Shown: positions 33,001-60,895, counted from the stretch's first letter. The stretch: DNA of 64,000 nucleotides from Pempheris klunzingeri (GCF_042242105.1 NC_092020.1:24444342-24508341); one strand, 5' to 3'. Notes: generated by a model from the letters alone, not told the origin. A program made the numbers and translations.

Positions 33001-35289
33001 ACTCTGTTTCCAATCAATAATTCACAGTCACTGTGAATAAAGCTGCAGATAGTGAAGTTTCTAGTTTCTTGGTTACTGGGAGTATCTGGTGATCTGGTTT
33101 AAGTAAAGTCTGATACCCACGTTGATCCTGAGAGGCCGTGTGCAGAAAAACACCCTTAAATAAAAATATCACCAAAACTGTTTGGTTGCACCAACATATA
33201 TATTTTTACTTCCACCCATTTGATTTCAGTTATTGCCAAACTGGAAAAACCACAACCTTGCTGCGGCCTCGCTGAGCTGAAAACAATTAAGAACAAGACA
33301 AATTAAGCATTTATTTGGATTTTGAAACCCACAGTGCCCAGAGTGCAAAAACTCCCTCCAAAAATAAGCAGCACTTGAGTTTAAGTGGTTTCAAATAAAA
33401 ATCAGAGATGCAAGATTTTGTAGTTTTACATTTATTTAATTACAAAAGTAGTTCTTCTTGATTTACTGAGTGCTTTAACCTCGTCAGGCCCTTTGAATCA
33501 AACCCAAGGAAAACTCCCGTCCTCACCAGGAACCTGCCCTGTGATGGGAGGTAACAAGTAGATCATGCCACACAGCGTTTGGTGTTTTGGTCCACCATCC
33601 TCTGTGCTAGCACTGGGGGCACTGTGTCATCAAAATTCACCCCAAAACTTTAAAACCCACCGAACCTCGAGGAAAAACCTCTCAGCTTGAACCTGTGTTC
33701 ACTGGCACTGAGGCCACACTGGGAATCCTTTGTGAAAACTGACTTCACCTGAGGGGGAGAAGGCACAACCACTCTCCGGTCCCCCCGTCGGCGTGGAGAC
33801 ACGCACCCCCATCAGTTTCAGGGGTGATGTCCTCGTACCCAGGTTACCGTAGCAACCTGGAGGAGATGGGAGAGAAACAGAGTGAGAAAATGGACATAGC
33901 ACGGTTTTCTGGACCAAACACCAATTTAGTTGATCCATTAATTTCATTTAATGGTGGAAAATAATTTGGGTCCCCTTCCACCCACTTAAAAGTCCATTTT
34001 TAAGACCAAATAAAGTAACCCCCACCCGTTCTTTTAGTTTAAGATTAGCTATATAAGACGCATTGAGCTATGATTAAAGTGTCAGTTAAGTTAAAAGATA
34101 ATAAATGGCACACTTGTGCACCATCTCATGAAGATATGCCATACAAGGTTGACCAACACAGAGTGAAGACAGGTTGATTTACATACCTAGTTTGCTGGAA
34201 GTGGATATCCTAAAGTGATATTTCAGACTCCTATCACAATCGACCCCAGGTAATGAACAGGGTCCTGATGTAGCCTACAAACAAACTGCTACGGCTATTT
34301 TGGCTGGGATAGCCTACAGGAATACGAGTAAGAACACCTAAATGTAGGAATAATCAAAGATAAATATCAGAGCCCTCATGTCCACATATTGATATGTATT
34401 CAAATATGGAGAATAGAAAAGGAAAATATAAAGTCATTAACAAAAAAAACAACAACTTTTAAAACAAGATCAAACCCTACAGAGCCTACATGCATTGGCT
34501 GTGGGTAGACTACGACCATTCTGTAACCATTTCACCCACCTGAGAGTAAGGGAATAAACTGTGGGAAAGATGCCATGTAACTAAAGATCAACAAGATGAT
34601 GCCACTTATAAAACCTGTGGATGAACTTGAGGAAGCCTGGTTAAATAAGTAAAATAACTAAGCTAAGTGGTATAACGTTTTATTTAAAATGAACATACAT
34701 AAGCATACCAAAGTGTTTTAACAGTAGGTTTTGTTCTCCAGACATGAAAGTATACAATATACATTAGATATTGCTACAGATAATGAAAAATGAACAATAT
34801 TTAAGACTGAAACTATTACTATGTGTGAGGAGAGTTTGAATACAGTATGGGGAAGGAAACAAGGAGACTGGATCCTGCAGTATCACGTTCCCGCCTTTGC
34901 TGAGTGACCCAAAAGTGAATAGTTATACAAAAAATAAAATTGATGTTATCAGCAATGACAGCTATGAAAATCCAAAACCACAAAAAAAAAAAAAACATGC
35001 TTTCTCATCCTCATACATTGAAATTACACTAAAGTTTTTACTCCAGAAAACAAAATCTAAATTGCTTAAAATGCAAAATATTAGGATCAGAACTTTTCTT
35101 TTTCTTTTATGTCAGCAAAAAAAAACAAAAAAACAATCCTACATCAAAAAATATGAACGCAAATAAAAAATAATATTCAACTCTAAACGACAACTACACG
35201 CCATCAGCGTGGGTACATAATAATAAAAAGGGATCGCTGTGTTATTCTTCATTTTAACGTGTCCTAGTTGAGCGGCAACAACCGCTGCG
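30060..35289. other. Spacer between the two hnRNP A0 genes
   Basis: Contains the 5' flank of copy 1 and, towards the right, the 3' flank of copy 2. AT-rich with an A-run at 30070-30089, a TG repeat at about 31541-31556 and A-runs near 34985 and 35120. No further exon, pseudogene copy or structured RNA recognised. Confidence 0.6.
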
Positions 35290-35295
35290 TTTATT
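35290..35295 (-). promoter_or_regulatory. Candidate poly(A) signal of hnRNP A0 copy 2
   Basis: AATAAA on the minus strand about 213 bp after the stop. A second lies at 34679-34684, about 0.8 kb after the stop, so alternative 3' ends are possible. Confidence 0.45.
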
Positions 35296-35507
35296 ATCAG
35301 GTTTTCTGGGAAGTGACCTTCCTACCTGTTTGGGTTTTTGCGGTCTTGATTAGGGGGATCTCTGTCTCTGCCATTGTTGGGTTTCACGGCAGACGCCCCG
35401 TTATTGAATTTGAGTTTTGGCTTCCAAATCCCGGCTGGAGGTTGAGTGTTGCGGTGGGTGGTGTGGGGGGGTTTGACTCTTTCTATCGTGCAGTTCGTCT
35501 GTGCAGT

Positions 35508-36558
<1,051 letters not shown>

Positions 36559-36560
36559 TC

Positions 36561-39175
36561 GCTCTCCTCTTTGTGCCACAAAAGATCAGCGATATTCTGC
36601 TTAAAAACCTATAAAACCACTTAAAAACTACAAGAAATACTCAAGTTAATACAATTTTATGTAGTATGGCTGCAGGCCACATTATTATATCAAAATAAAT
36701 CCACCAAAAGCAGGTTTGGTCTGATATTTCTACATGTGGCATCCTCAAACATTTAAAGCTTGGACTGGAAAATGGTGACTTTCTAATGGCTTACTCTTAT
36801 TGTATTACTCTGATTTCTCCTGATATGAAAGCCGTGTTGATAAAATGAATGGGGGCCATAGATGGGTTCATGAGTCTCAACCAAAACCGCTCAAACATTA
36901 AATGAAATGTGAGAATTAAGCTCAGAGGCTGAGCCTTCAGGGTTACAGCAGTGAGGATCATACATGTTATTAGTAGACTGGCTTAAAATATTTAAATTTA
37001 AGTAGATAAATAGTTTCATAGCAGAGAGAAAATAGGCACCGAATCTGCAGATTAAACATTGCTGTCTTGCAGAACATGACAGTTTACTTTGGTGTTGGAA
37101 ATGGGTCTAATTTATTTCATTTCATTTAAGCAGTGAACTAATAAATGTTAACATTTTGATAATGAGCAACTTTTAGCAACCAGTCACTGGCTCAAGCATC
37201 TCAAATATTTAGGATTAGCTGCTTTTCTCTGTTTTCTATCACTACTATCTGATTTTTTTTAGCCATTTTTGGTCAAATAAAACAACTTCAAGATGTTCCA
37301 CTGCAAATATGTACCAGGCATTTCCCCACTGTTCTGATAGTTTACTGTTTGAACTATAGAAAAAAAACTAATCTGCTGATAATTTATCACAAAAACTAAT
37401 TATTTGCTTGCAGCTGCCCCCTAAAGTCTAGTTCTTTTCATGTACGCACACACACAAAAGCCTTGATGGTGTCTGATTCTTTGTCTTTTGAGGAAAACTT
37501 AATTTACAGGTTTTGACTCTTGTAAAGAGAAATAAAAGAGCACAAGAGTCGACTGTGCTTTGGCCAAACTTGTCAGATGTATCATGCATGTCCAGGTTAA
37601 GTGATCCAAACTACCGTGTATTACCATCTGTAAACATGCTTTTCACTGCTAGACCAAAAGAAAACACCCCCACACTGATGCCCAGGACCCCCCTCAGACC
37701 ACGGAGATGTAGTTTCAGGTGAAAGACACAACACTTGGGTCTCATTTCCACACCAATAGACTTGCAGAGGAGCGTTAACCTTGTCACACCTACCAGAGCT
37801 TATGGTAATGTCGACTTTACACAGAGACAAAGACACTGCGAATAAAGAAACGCTGAAATCAAAGTAGACTGAAATCTTTATGAGGCATATTGCTCATGAA
37901 ACAATCCCATCATCTATTCTACCAACACACACACACACGCACACACACACACACGTACAGAGGACAGTCTGTGTCTCAACAGATACACTTCCCAAATCAT
38001 TTATGGACACAAATGAGGCAACTTTTGGTTTGTCAAATAAACAACAAATGGAAGAAACAACGGAGCATGTGCCACACACAGTTGGGTTTCTTAGTGTGGC
38101 TGTTTGGGGTTTAATCTTCTCATTTGTGCATTAGTTGGAACTTCTGATCACATTCTCGGTCCATCCATCGCCTGCTGTAGCTTCTACACAGAGGATGAGT
38201 CATGAGGGGCTTTTTCCCTCCTAGTTTGCAAGAAAAGGCAGAAATGTTCAACCAAGAGTCTAATCCAGGTTCTCCTCCTGCCTCTGACTGTGTTTTCTAA
38301 ATTAACTCAGGTTATGTGCACGAGCACTGGAGCCGCTGGTGCAAACATTTACTCTACAGCGTCGGTCGGTGCTGCAGGCAGCTTCACAACATCCGCAGAG
38401 AGCAAGACTGAGAAAAATATCAGCACACTTCCTCTCTTTATTATCGTGTTAATTGCTTGGAAAAATAGTTCTGTTAGGGCAATGTTAAATGAACTAAAAC
38501 CACACAGGGTTTCATCTTTAAACAGAATAAATATCCTACGCTAACAGAAATGTATTCTCTGTTAGCTGAAGAAAAATCAAGCTGAGAATGTCAAACCTCA
38601 CACACAAAAAGGAAGACAAATTGATAATAATAATAATAATAATAAAAAAATCCCATCAGAGATGGTTGTCTTGTTTGAATATTGCGTGAATTTCATTATG
38701 GTAGTAAATGCACCATAATTATTATAACCAACCTATCAGCTTCCTCAGAGGTGATACCACCTTGAGGACACTGTGGGCTCGATCCGGTTTACAACACCCA
38801 AGAAAAGACTTCAGTTCACACAGGAGTCGTCGTAGAAGGTTGATCTTCGCTGTCGCTACGTGTCCCCAAACCCCCGCCCTCCCCCCACCCTCGACTTTAT
38901 ACATGAGGACGATCAACTCCTATCTATTATTTACATCTCAAAAGGAATCAGGCTCCGGTTTCACAGCCAAGAGGGGTTGAAATGCAAAAAAAAAAAAAGG
39001 TAGGCAGCGTAGAGAACGAGACGCTACCAGGATGCCAGACGTGTTTGTTTTGGAAAAATGTCGTGTGTTAATCTGGTTAATGGAGCGAGTTAACACAGTC
39101 CTGCCGCACGTTATTTAGGTAACAAAGGAACACCACTAGTGAAAGGAAAAATAGTCAAAGTAACCTCGACAAGTC
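36561..39175. other. Spacer between hnRNP A0 copy 2 and maea
   Basis: No gene recognised. AT-rich with a CA repeat at about 37925-37955 and an ATA-rich run at about 38624-38646. By human comparison the block of 5q31 genes ends on the left of it and the 4p16 block begins on its right. Confidence 0.55.
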
Positions 39176-39181
39176 TTTATT
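39176..39181 (-). promoter_or_regulatory. Candidate poly(A) signal of maea
   Basis: AATAAA on the minus strand, 446 bp after the maea stop codon. Confidence 0.45.
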
Positions 39182-39626
39182 TGTTGTAGTAAAATCAAAT
39201 ATCTACCTAGCAGTTTTTCACCCCCTCGGTCCTTCTCTGGAGTCTTTAATCTTCAGAGCGAGGGCCTGTAAGATAATGACAATGCTGATAGTCCATGTGC
39301 TTGAATGGATCAGATCAAACAATTTCTTGTTATCTAGCCACATCTAAAACAGAGTCTGAAAGGAGAGGAGTCCAGTTTGGTGAAATGTGAGGGTTTAGAG
39401 GGGACTGACGGACTTGAGCTGATCATGTGTTGGGAGGAGGAGGAGGAGGAGGAGGAAGGGGGAAGAGTGGGGTTGTGGGAAATGTTGGATGTGTCTGTAG
39501 GGGTGGGAGAAGGGCACTGGATCACAGCTCCACAGGCGGCTCTCCGAGCGAGGAGGCCAGGTCGCAGGTGATGAGTGACGGGCCCCTTTTCCATCATGTT
39601 GATACTCAGACGGGTGATCTGAGTGA

Positions 39627-52780
<13,154 letters not shown>

Positions 52781-53187
52781 CTTGGTTTTGTGGTTTTCTT
52801 GTGGTTGTTTGTGTTTTTTTTTTTTTTTTTCCATCAGCTCAGAATGGCCTCTGCGCTCACTACCGCCACCTGCCGACACGGTGTCAGCACTGCCGCGCTT
52901 CAGCACTTCCCCAGATGACTTTACTTCACCTCAAACTGCAAGATTCAGGCTGAAATCTGGCTTTTTATTTACACACAGTGGGTTTGAAGCTGCTGTGGAG
53001 CCTAAATTTGCCCAGTTAGGTGAATTCCTGCTAATTACAGACACTCAAATTCACATATTTTCTGACCGCCTCTTGCCTCTGCTCATGAACTGCACATTAA
53101 TTTCAATCCATAAACGATGCAATCTGCAGTGAGAGCACCCAAATTTGATATACGTTTTAAGTTAATTGATGCACGACAATTACAGCT

Positions 53188-53300
53188 AAGATAAGATAAG
53201 ATAATTTATTCCTTTATTAGTCCCACGGTGGCAAAAGTAAAGCATTCAATAAAACAATAAATAATACACTATTGGACAATTCAAACACCAGGAAGTACAA
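53188..53300 (-). mobile_element. 3' end of an L2-like LINE
   Basis: (TAAGA)n TAATTTATTCCTTTATTAGT CCCAC is the reverse complement of the same kind of tail seen at 9718. The element may continue to about 53780 in AT-rich sequence. Confidence 0.55.
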
Positions 53301-54349
53301 AAATAGGAAGAATATACACAAGGGGGATTTAAAAAAATAAATATATTGCAGTTAGAGTAGATTTTAGTGCCGTTGGTAATGAAATTGTTAATTTTCAGGC
53401 TCAACAGAGGTTAAAATACAGGAATTAAATATAACATATATATGAAATAAAGTAGAAAACAATATGACACAGTGGTAGACGGTGTACAGTCATGACAGAA
53501 TAAATAAACTGTGTTGTAAACAGTGGTAAAATAATTATATTGTGTATACATTACTAATAGTAGTAATAAATATATATATATATAGAAAGAGATGTAAACA
53601 GGAAGAAATCAAAGATCATTACATTTCCATGTAACTTTATTATAAGAGCAGCCTCCTGTTATCTCATACAGATCCTATCTGATCATTGATAACTATTAAA
53701 AACAATAATAATAATAACTGTTGTGATAAATAAAGCATAAATAAAGATAAAATAGGCAATGGGAGGAGTCGCCTTGGCCTCTAATGAATTAGAATTATTT
53801 TGTGATTGATCAAATATCCCAGTGAGCATTATTCACATCCTAATAATACAACTTTATTTTACTACTCTGTTCTTATTCATTATATTCTCATATCTATATT
53901 TGTATATATCTTCTCTGAGAAACGCACCAAGAAGTCCAAAGTCCTTGTAGTTACTCTAAATTCAATATAATCTCACAAGTGTGGGCATTTTCTTATTTTC
54001 TTTTGCAGAGTAGAATATATAAGAGCAGGACTCATTTTCTTCACATGCTGAGAGTCATTATTCGAATTTACTCATGAAAAGGTACAAAAACAAGATGTTT
54101 TCTAGATAGATACCAAACATGTGAGAGGCAGGAAACCTGTGATAGGAATAATACTTGTGATAAGGAAGTCGTCGTCTATGTCAGGCATCAAAGAAATCAG
54201 GACAGATATCGAAGGATTTCTTGTTGTTTACATGTTTACAATCCAGGTTGCAGTCCACAAGTACAACCAGTGAACCTCCACCCCCCAAAAAACCCCCCCC
54301 ACAAACCACATTCCTTTTCCTGTCTGAGTGAGAGCGCCCTCCCTCCTCC

Positions 54350-54530
54350 CCCCCCCAGCCGCGGTGGACATATTGCCATTGGCCGGCGTCCAGTGCCAGG
54401 CTGTGCTGATTGGCTGGCGCGCGGCGTGTTCGCTTGCGATTGGCCCCTTATCTGCTGCATGCCCCTCCCCCCGCCGGGCTCAGGGAACAAAGTGTAACAG
54501 TGGACACTGAGGGAGGAAGGTGATGCAAGG
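54350..54530. promoter_or_regulatory. CpG-rich promoter-like region with three CCAAT boxes
   Basis: ATTGG occurs at 54378-54382, 54409-54413 and 54439-54443, spaced 31 and 30 bp, inside CpG-rich sequence (GGCCGGCGTCC, GGCGCGCGGCG) followed by a GATA-like CTTATCT and GC-boxes. It is 1.6 kb upstream of the maea start and 7.9 kb upstream of the ctbp1 start. It might be a distal ctbp1 promoter with a non-coding exon, or a distal maea promoter. Confidence 0.5.
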
Positions 54531-54601
54531 TTTGTGATGTATTTTTGGCCCCTCATCAAGTGCTTCCTGTGTGTAGTGTGTGTGTGAGTGTGTGTCGGTG
54601 T

Positions 54602-54604
<3 letters not shown>

Positions 54605-54650
<46 letters not shown>
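54605..54650. repeat. TG microsatellite
   Basis: Uninterrupted TG run of about 46 bp; a second TG run is at about 54785-54810. Confidence 0.97.
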
Positions 54651-54652
<2 letters not shown>

Positions 54653-55589
54653 TGTGTGTGATAGCAGCGGCTGTGCTTTCAGCTTGGCTCTGCGCTGTGT
54701 TTAGGTTTAGAGGATACAACTCTGTGCCAAGTCCAGTAAGAGAGGAGAGACTGTGTGTGCTGACAGACAGTATGAAGGCCTGCTTGTGTGTGTGTGTGTG
54801 TGTGTGTGTGACTGCGTGAATATGACATGTCATATTATTGATGAGTGTACTGGCAGAGAAATGGGTGTTTCCTCTTTGATAAGGAGCTTCACACACCTCT
54901 TTCTCTCTCAGCCTGACTGCTCGGGGCAGATGGCCGCACACCCAGAGCCAGGTTGTGTTTGAGGTTTCCTCCCGTTAGAGGGGAGCTTTTCCTCGCTGCT
55001 GGAGTGTGTGTGGTCTGGACCCTGAGGTTTCGTTCATAAAAAACAAACGTACAATCACTTTTTGATGTTTAGTATGACTTTAAGTAGTTATTTATAAAAC
55101 GATTTTATCTCTGTGCAAAGTCCAGGATTGACTCAAATAGTGAGCAGGACCATTCATCTGCAGAGAGGCCTTAATCTGAAGCAGACTTATATTAGAGTCA
55201 GGTCTTTATGTCTAATTCCCTCTGTGGTACGAAGCCTCTTTGTGTCCTGACCAGGTCCCATTAACCCTGTTAAAAGTTTTGCTTCTGATTTGAAAATACT
55301 ACAAAACCCAGTTTGACGCCTGCAGTGACTGAAATGCAGGTAATAACACTTAAAATGAACAATGAGGAAGAGCGAAATGTTATAAATGCCGTGTTTATAT
55401 TGGTGAATTTCTAAATTAAAGTGATGGAACTGCACACGAGGCTTAACTTCCATTTGCATTTTACTACAGACGTGTAATCAGAAATGATCTTACGGTTAAA
55501 TCGACGTACAAATCTAAGAACATTACAAACACGAGGCCCGCCGCTCTATTATGTAACTTTTGCTGATTTTCATGCCGTTATTAAAGATG

Positions 55590-55840
55590 ACAGAGGGTGC
55601 GATGACATGCAACAAAGGTCTAAGTCGCCCCCCTGACTATTTCTATAATCGGGTTAATCATTTGCAGTTTTTTAGGCAACATTACCTCGTTCCAGATTCT
55701 CAGCGGTGAGGATTTGCTGCTTTTCTCAGTCTTGTGGTTCTCTTTGGTTTTTGGATTGTTGATCAGACAAATAAAGAACTCTGAAGACATCATGTTGGAC
55801 TTTAGACACGATTGTACAGACTTCTTGGCTGCAGCCCTGA
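55590..55840. mobile_element. SINE scrap and partial hAT-like MITE
   Basis: GATGACATGCAACAAAGGTC (about 55599) is a fragment common in teleost SINEs. 55640-55840 carries AAAGAACTCTGAAGACATCA, TGTTGGACTTTAGACA and the end GGCTGCAGCCCT, as in the hAT-like MITE family. Confidence 0.5.
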
Positions 55841-56404
55841 TGCATTCCTGAAGGTAAATTATGTGATAATGTCGTAAAAATTCAAGAGCACTTTAAATAA
55901 ATGACATGCAGGGACTATCAGGGATTCTTTTTTGCTTTCTAACCATCAGACAGTAACACGCCTTGAGAACCTTCTGTAAGATTAATGATCCCTCTTCCTC
56001 CATTCATCATGGCTTCCCCTTTCTTATCCTCCTCCTCATCCTCCACTCCCTCCCATCTCCCATCCTCCAAATTTTCTTCTGCTGCCGCCTCTCACCTCAC
56101 CTCTCATCTAATCTTCCTCCTCACCCTCACTCATCTTTTCTGACAACCTGTTCCTCCATTCATCTCTTTCTGTTTCTGTCCCGCCGGTCGCACTGTACCT
56201 TTTCCACCTCCTTTCACTCTCCTCTTCCTCTTCCTCTTCCTCTCCTCCTTCTCTTCTGCACAGGTGTTGGATTCTTCATGCCTGCGGTACCCGTCTCCTC
56301 CTATAATAGATCAGATTGCTAGTTTCTCCAGTATCTGCTCTCTCCTCTGTAGTGACATCCACATTGTTCTGCAGCTCACTGTCGGTATCCATAAATCCAA
56401 TTTG

Positions 56405-56509
<105 letters not shown>

Positions 56510-56655
56510 GTGCCTGAATCTGCACGTTTACAGCTAGTGCGATGGCCAATATGTGTTTCTTTGAAGCTACATTTGGAGCTGCAGTGTAAGTGTGCATCTG
56601 CAGCTCTAGTGTGTGCATAAATCCACGTGTCTTGTCATGCATCCTTGTGTGTGTG

Positions 56656-56689
<34 letters not shown>

Positions 56690-57054
56690 CGCACGCTTGG
56701 TTGCAGCTGTATTTATCTGCATCATGTGTATCTGCGTTTGAACCTGCACCACAGTATGTCGGTGCATTTGTTTTACATGCAGCTGCTTGTGTGAGCGTGC
56801 GTTTATTTCTCTCAGCTTGTATCTCTGCACATGTGCGGGCGTGCATCTGTGTAATTATGTGTGTTCGTGCCCGCACGTGTGTGTGTGTGTGTTAGCGATA
56901 GCTCTAGGACTAGCCGGCTGTCAGCCTTGATAAGGCCAGCGGTTGGGGGGCGTTAGACGGGGCTGCTGCTCGCCTGGCCCCCGCTTTGGTGGATCTGCTG
57001 AGAAGGAGCTGAACCATTAGACACGCTGCAGTGACTACAGAGAGAGAGGGTGGG

Positions 57055-57056
<2 letters not shown>

Positions 57057-57091
<35 letters not shown>
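57057..57091. repeat. GT microsatellite within a GA-rich tract
   Basis: A GT run of about 35 bp followed by GGAGGAGGGGGG and, at about 57133-57150, an A-run of 18; the purine-rich strand continues to about 57310. Confidence 0.95.
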
Positions 57092-57092
<1 letters not shown>

Positions 57093-58014
57093 AGGAGGGG
57101 GGGTGAAGATGCATGGTGAGCAAGGCAGAGATAAAAAAAAAAAAAAAAAAGAGTGAAAGAGCTGAGGGAAGGAGGTGATGGAGTGCGTACGAGATAGAAA
57201 TTGGGAGAGATGGAAGACAGAAAGCAAGACGGGTACATGAAAGAGAGGAGGTAAAGAGATAGAGACGACAGAGGGAGGCAGGTGGAGGTGAGGGAGGGAG
57301 GGTGAGGAGCGATAAGGAGAAGAAAGGGTGTAACTGTTAATGACCACCCTCACACAATATGAGAGTGCACACAAGAGACTCTGAGGTTTGCACTTTTCCG
57401 CTTTAGCAGACTGAAATAATCGTACTTGTTCCTTTTTAATCTAAAGAGCACGTGTTCTGTCTTCGATCTGCCTCTCTGTCCCGTGTAGCCAGAGGAGTCC
57501 AGATATGATGATATATCTCTGCGCTGTCTTCTCCGCGCTTATTCAGGAGCTCTGAATATGTTTCATGTTTCCTCCCTCTCCCGGGGAACGTTGTCCGTAG
57601 GAGGTGGTAGTGGTGAAGCTGCCCTCGGCCCTGTCGACACGATAAATGTGTCTGCAGCTTCGCACATTATTGACTCCAGGTTGTCAGTTTGAATTTGGTG
57701 TAAGAGCCGAAGCTGGACCTGCACACTTAACCCATTCCTTTTTACACTGCACACGGCTGGTACTGTTACATCCAATGCTTTAAGGCAGTGATTCCCAACC
57801 AGGGTACTTGTGTGCCCTGGGGTACATGGGAATACTCTGTCTTCTATGATGTAATACATAAAACCTGAAAATGACTGTTTCATAATATAACATAACTATA
57901 TCTGTCTATCTATATACTACAGAAGTCTAAACAGCTAAATGTAACGTATAAATAGTAAAGTACACTCACACTTGACCAAACCAACCTAAACATTGGCAGT
58001 TTTGTTTTTTTAAT

Positions 58015-58170
58015 ACTTTTTAAAAGATTTTTTGTGGCTTCATTGGACAGTTGATGGCGAAGAGGCAGACAGGAAACAGATTATGACACTTAATAAAGCT
58101 CACCGGCTGGAATCGAACTGCCGGCGTCGTGCTTATGCGGTTTGCTCTGCAACTACTTGGCGATAATTGC
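58015..58170 (-). mobile_element. tRNA-derived SINE, degenerate
   Basis: Read on the minus strand, AGTTCGATTCCAGCCGG is a good Pol III B box and TCGCCAAGTAGTTGC an A-box relic 5' of it. The tail TTTCCTGTCTGCCTCTTCGC and CTGTCCAATGAAGCC is typical of a dispersed fish SINE. It is too decayed to be a functional tRNA. Confidence 0.55.
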
Positions 58171-60831
58171 ATGAAATAATGCTGCAACAATATTGTAAAA
58201 TATTATTAATGACTGTTAGTGGTGTTAAACGGCGTCCTGTTTATGATCAATTCAAAGGAACTGTTCTATTCGATGTGCTGTGGGGGCACGCCTCAGTATT
58301 GTATAGCCATAATTTGTTGAGTTTAATATATCCTCATGGCTGTTCTGACACATTAGGCAGTGCAGGTGCTTCTTGCAGCAGCAAGTGGATGAAACTTTTT
58401 GCATCGTGGAGAAAAATTCAGCACACAAAAGCTCCTAAATCCCTTAGAAAGCTTGGAAGGACCTGCTTGATTTGAACATTAACTTATGAACCCTTTCCTG
58501 CCTCAAATATGATCAGAAGCAGATGTTGTTGTTTAGTGTTGAGGTGAAAAAAAGAGGAACCAAAGCCACCATGTCTGAGTGGCTGCTGCTCCACTTCAAA
58601 AGGTTAAAGAAAAGACTTAAAGCCAACTTTTGCATGACAAACGTGAAGATGTTTCACCGCAGACACAACCCTCTTCTCATGTCTCGGCTCCTCCCACCTG
58701 AGATGTGAGCGGAGGAGGAGAGGAAGAGGCGTGAGGCAACGGACAATCTAATAAAATGAGACATCCGTCATTTCACAGTGATGTCAATTAAATGTGACTT
58801 GTTGCACAGCTGCAACATCTGTCCATCGTTTCATTACAGCCTTATTTTATGATCTCTGTCAGACCAGCGTTAACAGTGTTCAAGATAACTGATCCATTTA
58901 CTTTTCATTAAACCCACAACATTTCATAATGGGACAAAGACCTGCTCGCTGTGTTTCATGCCTCTTTCCTCTCCTCACGCTCGCTCACAGCTCCTCTGGC
59001 ATTCGCGAATTAAGACATCCTCAAAAATCCTTCAAGATGGCGCGCTGAGATCGATTTCCGGGTCGTAGGCCTGCGGACGGAGGACAGAGGAGACGAGGTG
59101 GCACAAACTGGAGAAATGAGAAGAGCTCAGAGATTTGAAGCCTGTTTAGTGCTGCTGTGCGAATCAGTGGTGTCGTGGCCGTAAACTCCACCTTGTGCCC
59201 ACCACCCTGAAAAATATGGTAATACGTCCACAGTTATATTAGGTTTAGTGGTCACGTCTCTCACCGTGCTCCCCCCATCTGGTGTGGACATCATTAACTG
59301 CCCCCACCAAGAGTCACAGTGACCAGTGGGGTTGGTGGGATTCCCCTGCAGCTCTCTGGCAGCCAGCAGCTACAAAACAAGCCAAATGCAATGTTGCTTT
59401 GAGCCTTTTGCTGCATGTCCCCTCTCTGATTTTTGATTAGTCATAATTCCCATCAGATTTCTCCGCTCGGTGCCTCGTGCCACGAGGTGGGAGATGGTGA
59501 CGAAGCCAACAGCTGGAGAGGAGGGGCCGCAAAATACCAGTGGGATTATTCAATCAAAGAGCTCTCTGCTCTTTTTAAAGGGGGCCAGGATTCCTACGTG
59601 CGGCCCTGTCTAAATAAAGCAGGAACACACAGAGGAGTGTGTTAGTCACTTTGCTGTGGAGATAAAAAGTGCATTTTAAGCTGTATCTGCTTAATTGTGG
59701 AGGTGGGGGGGCGATATAATGTACGACAAGGTCAGCCGACCAACAGTGTTGAAAACAAGTGTTCCCCTGACCCGCCGCCTCTTTTTGGATTTGAACAACT
59801 CGCCCACTGGCTGTCTGTGACATTTACCGATAGTGAGGATGTGATGTAACCGTCATTGCTGTTAAACTAGGTTAGGCAGTTAGAGGCGGGGGTGTCTGAC
59901 GCTGCTTTATATCACTGTGGTGTAGATGAGAGGAGCTGTAACATCACCAGTGCAGGAACAGAAAGAGCGTGAACAGGTGATAACCAGAGCCAAACACACA
60001 GAGGGAACATTAAAGTGATGGGAGAGGAGTAAAAAAGTGAGTGATTTAAAACACTTCCTGTTGTATTTACACGCTGTTCTCTTACCTAAAATGCCACAAG
60101 TGGGCGAGTAAATCCGGTAACTCACTCGGCCAAGCGGGCCGACTGAGGAGAAAGTGCTTCTTTTTTTTTTTTTCCAGTAACACGTGCTGCCATGTTGATA
60201 TTTGACGGAGTAACTCAGGGAAGCAGTGCTGGCTCCATGCCATTATTACCCAAGTCATTTGTAAACGTCATCCTAAACCATGACTTCAAATTACCTGATA
60301 AAGTGATTTATTATTAGTGAAATAGTGTTTTTTTCTTGTGTTTGTTTGTGTGGGCAGATAACTCCTTTACTAAAATACAAATTAAACATTACTATTAACT
60401 TTAAAAACGTAAAAACTGACCCTCTTGCTCGCCAAGTTGAAGCCTGGTCTTAATATTATGTACATTATATCTTTAAATAACTTTTATTGTTATTCTGTCT
60501 AACTTCACATTTATTATTATCACTCTATTGTTTTTATTCTTATGTTGATGTAGTTTTTCTCTGGGACAAGATGGTGTGTAAACGTGTGTTACAGCGCCAA
60601 AAAAACCAAACCTAGATTAAATTATGGAATCATAGAAATGTTATGAGTTAGACTAGTGGTTAACCCCTTACTGCCTGAATTTATTTACAATTATATAAAA
60701 AAATTAATTTTTTGTGCTTTTGCATTCAAGCAGATGCTAAATGAAGTGGAGATTATTAATTTGAATATAACATAGCATAGACTAGTGCAATATAATAATA
60801 GTATAATAAAATATATATGTACATACGGATA

Positions 60832-60833
<2 letters not shown>

Positions 60834-60890
<57 letters not shown>
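60834..60890. repeat. TA microsatellite
   Basis: About 28 TA units followed by TTTATTTATTTATG. Confidence 0.97.

Positions 60891-60895
<5 letters not shown>

Noticed and set aside
58087-58165. tRNA gene
   Set aside because: A good B box is present on the minus strand, but the rest of the cloverleaf is decayed and is followed by a typical SINE tail.
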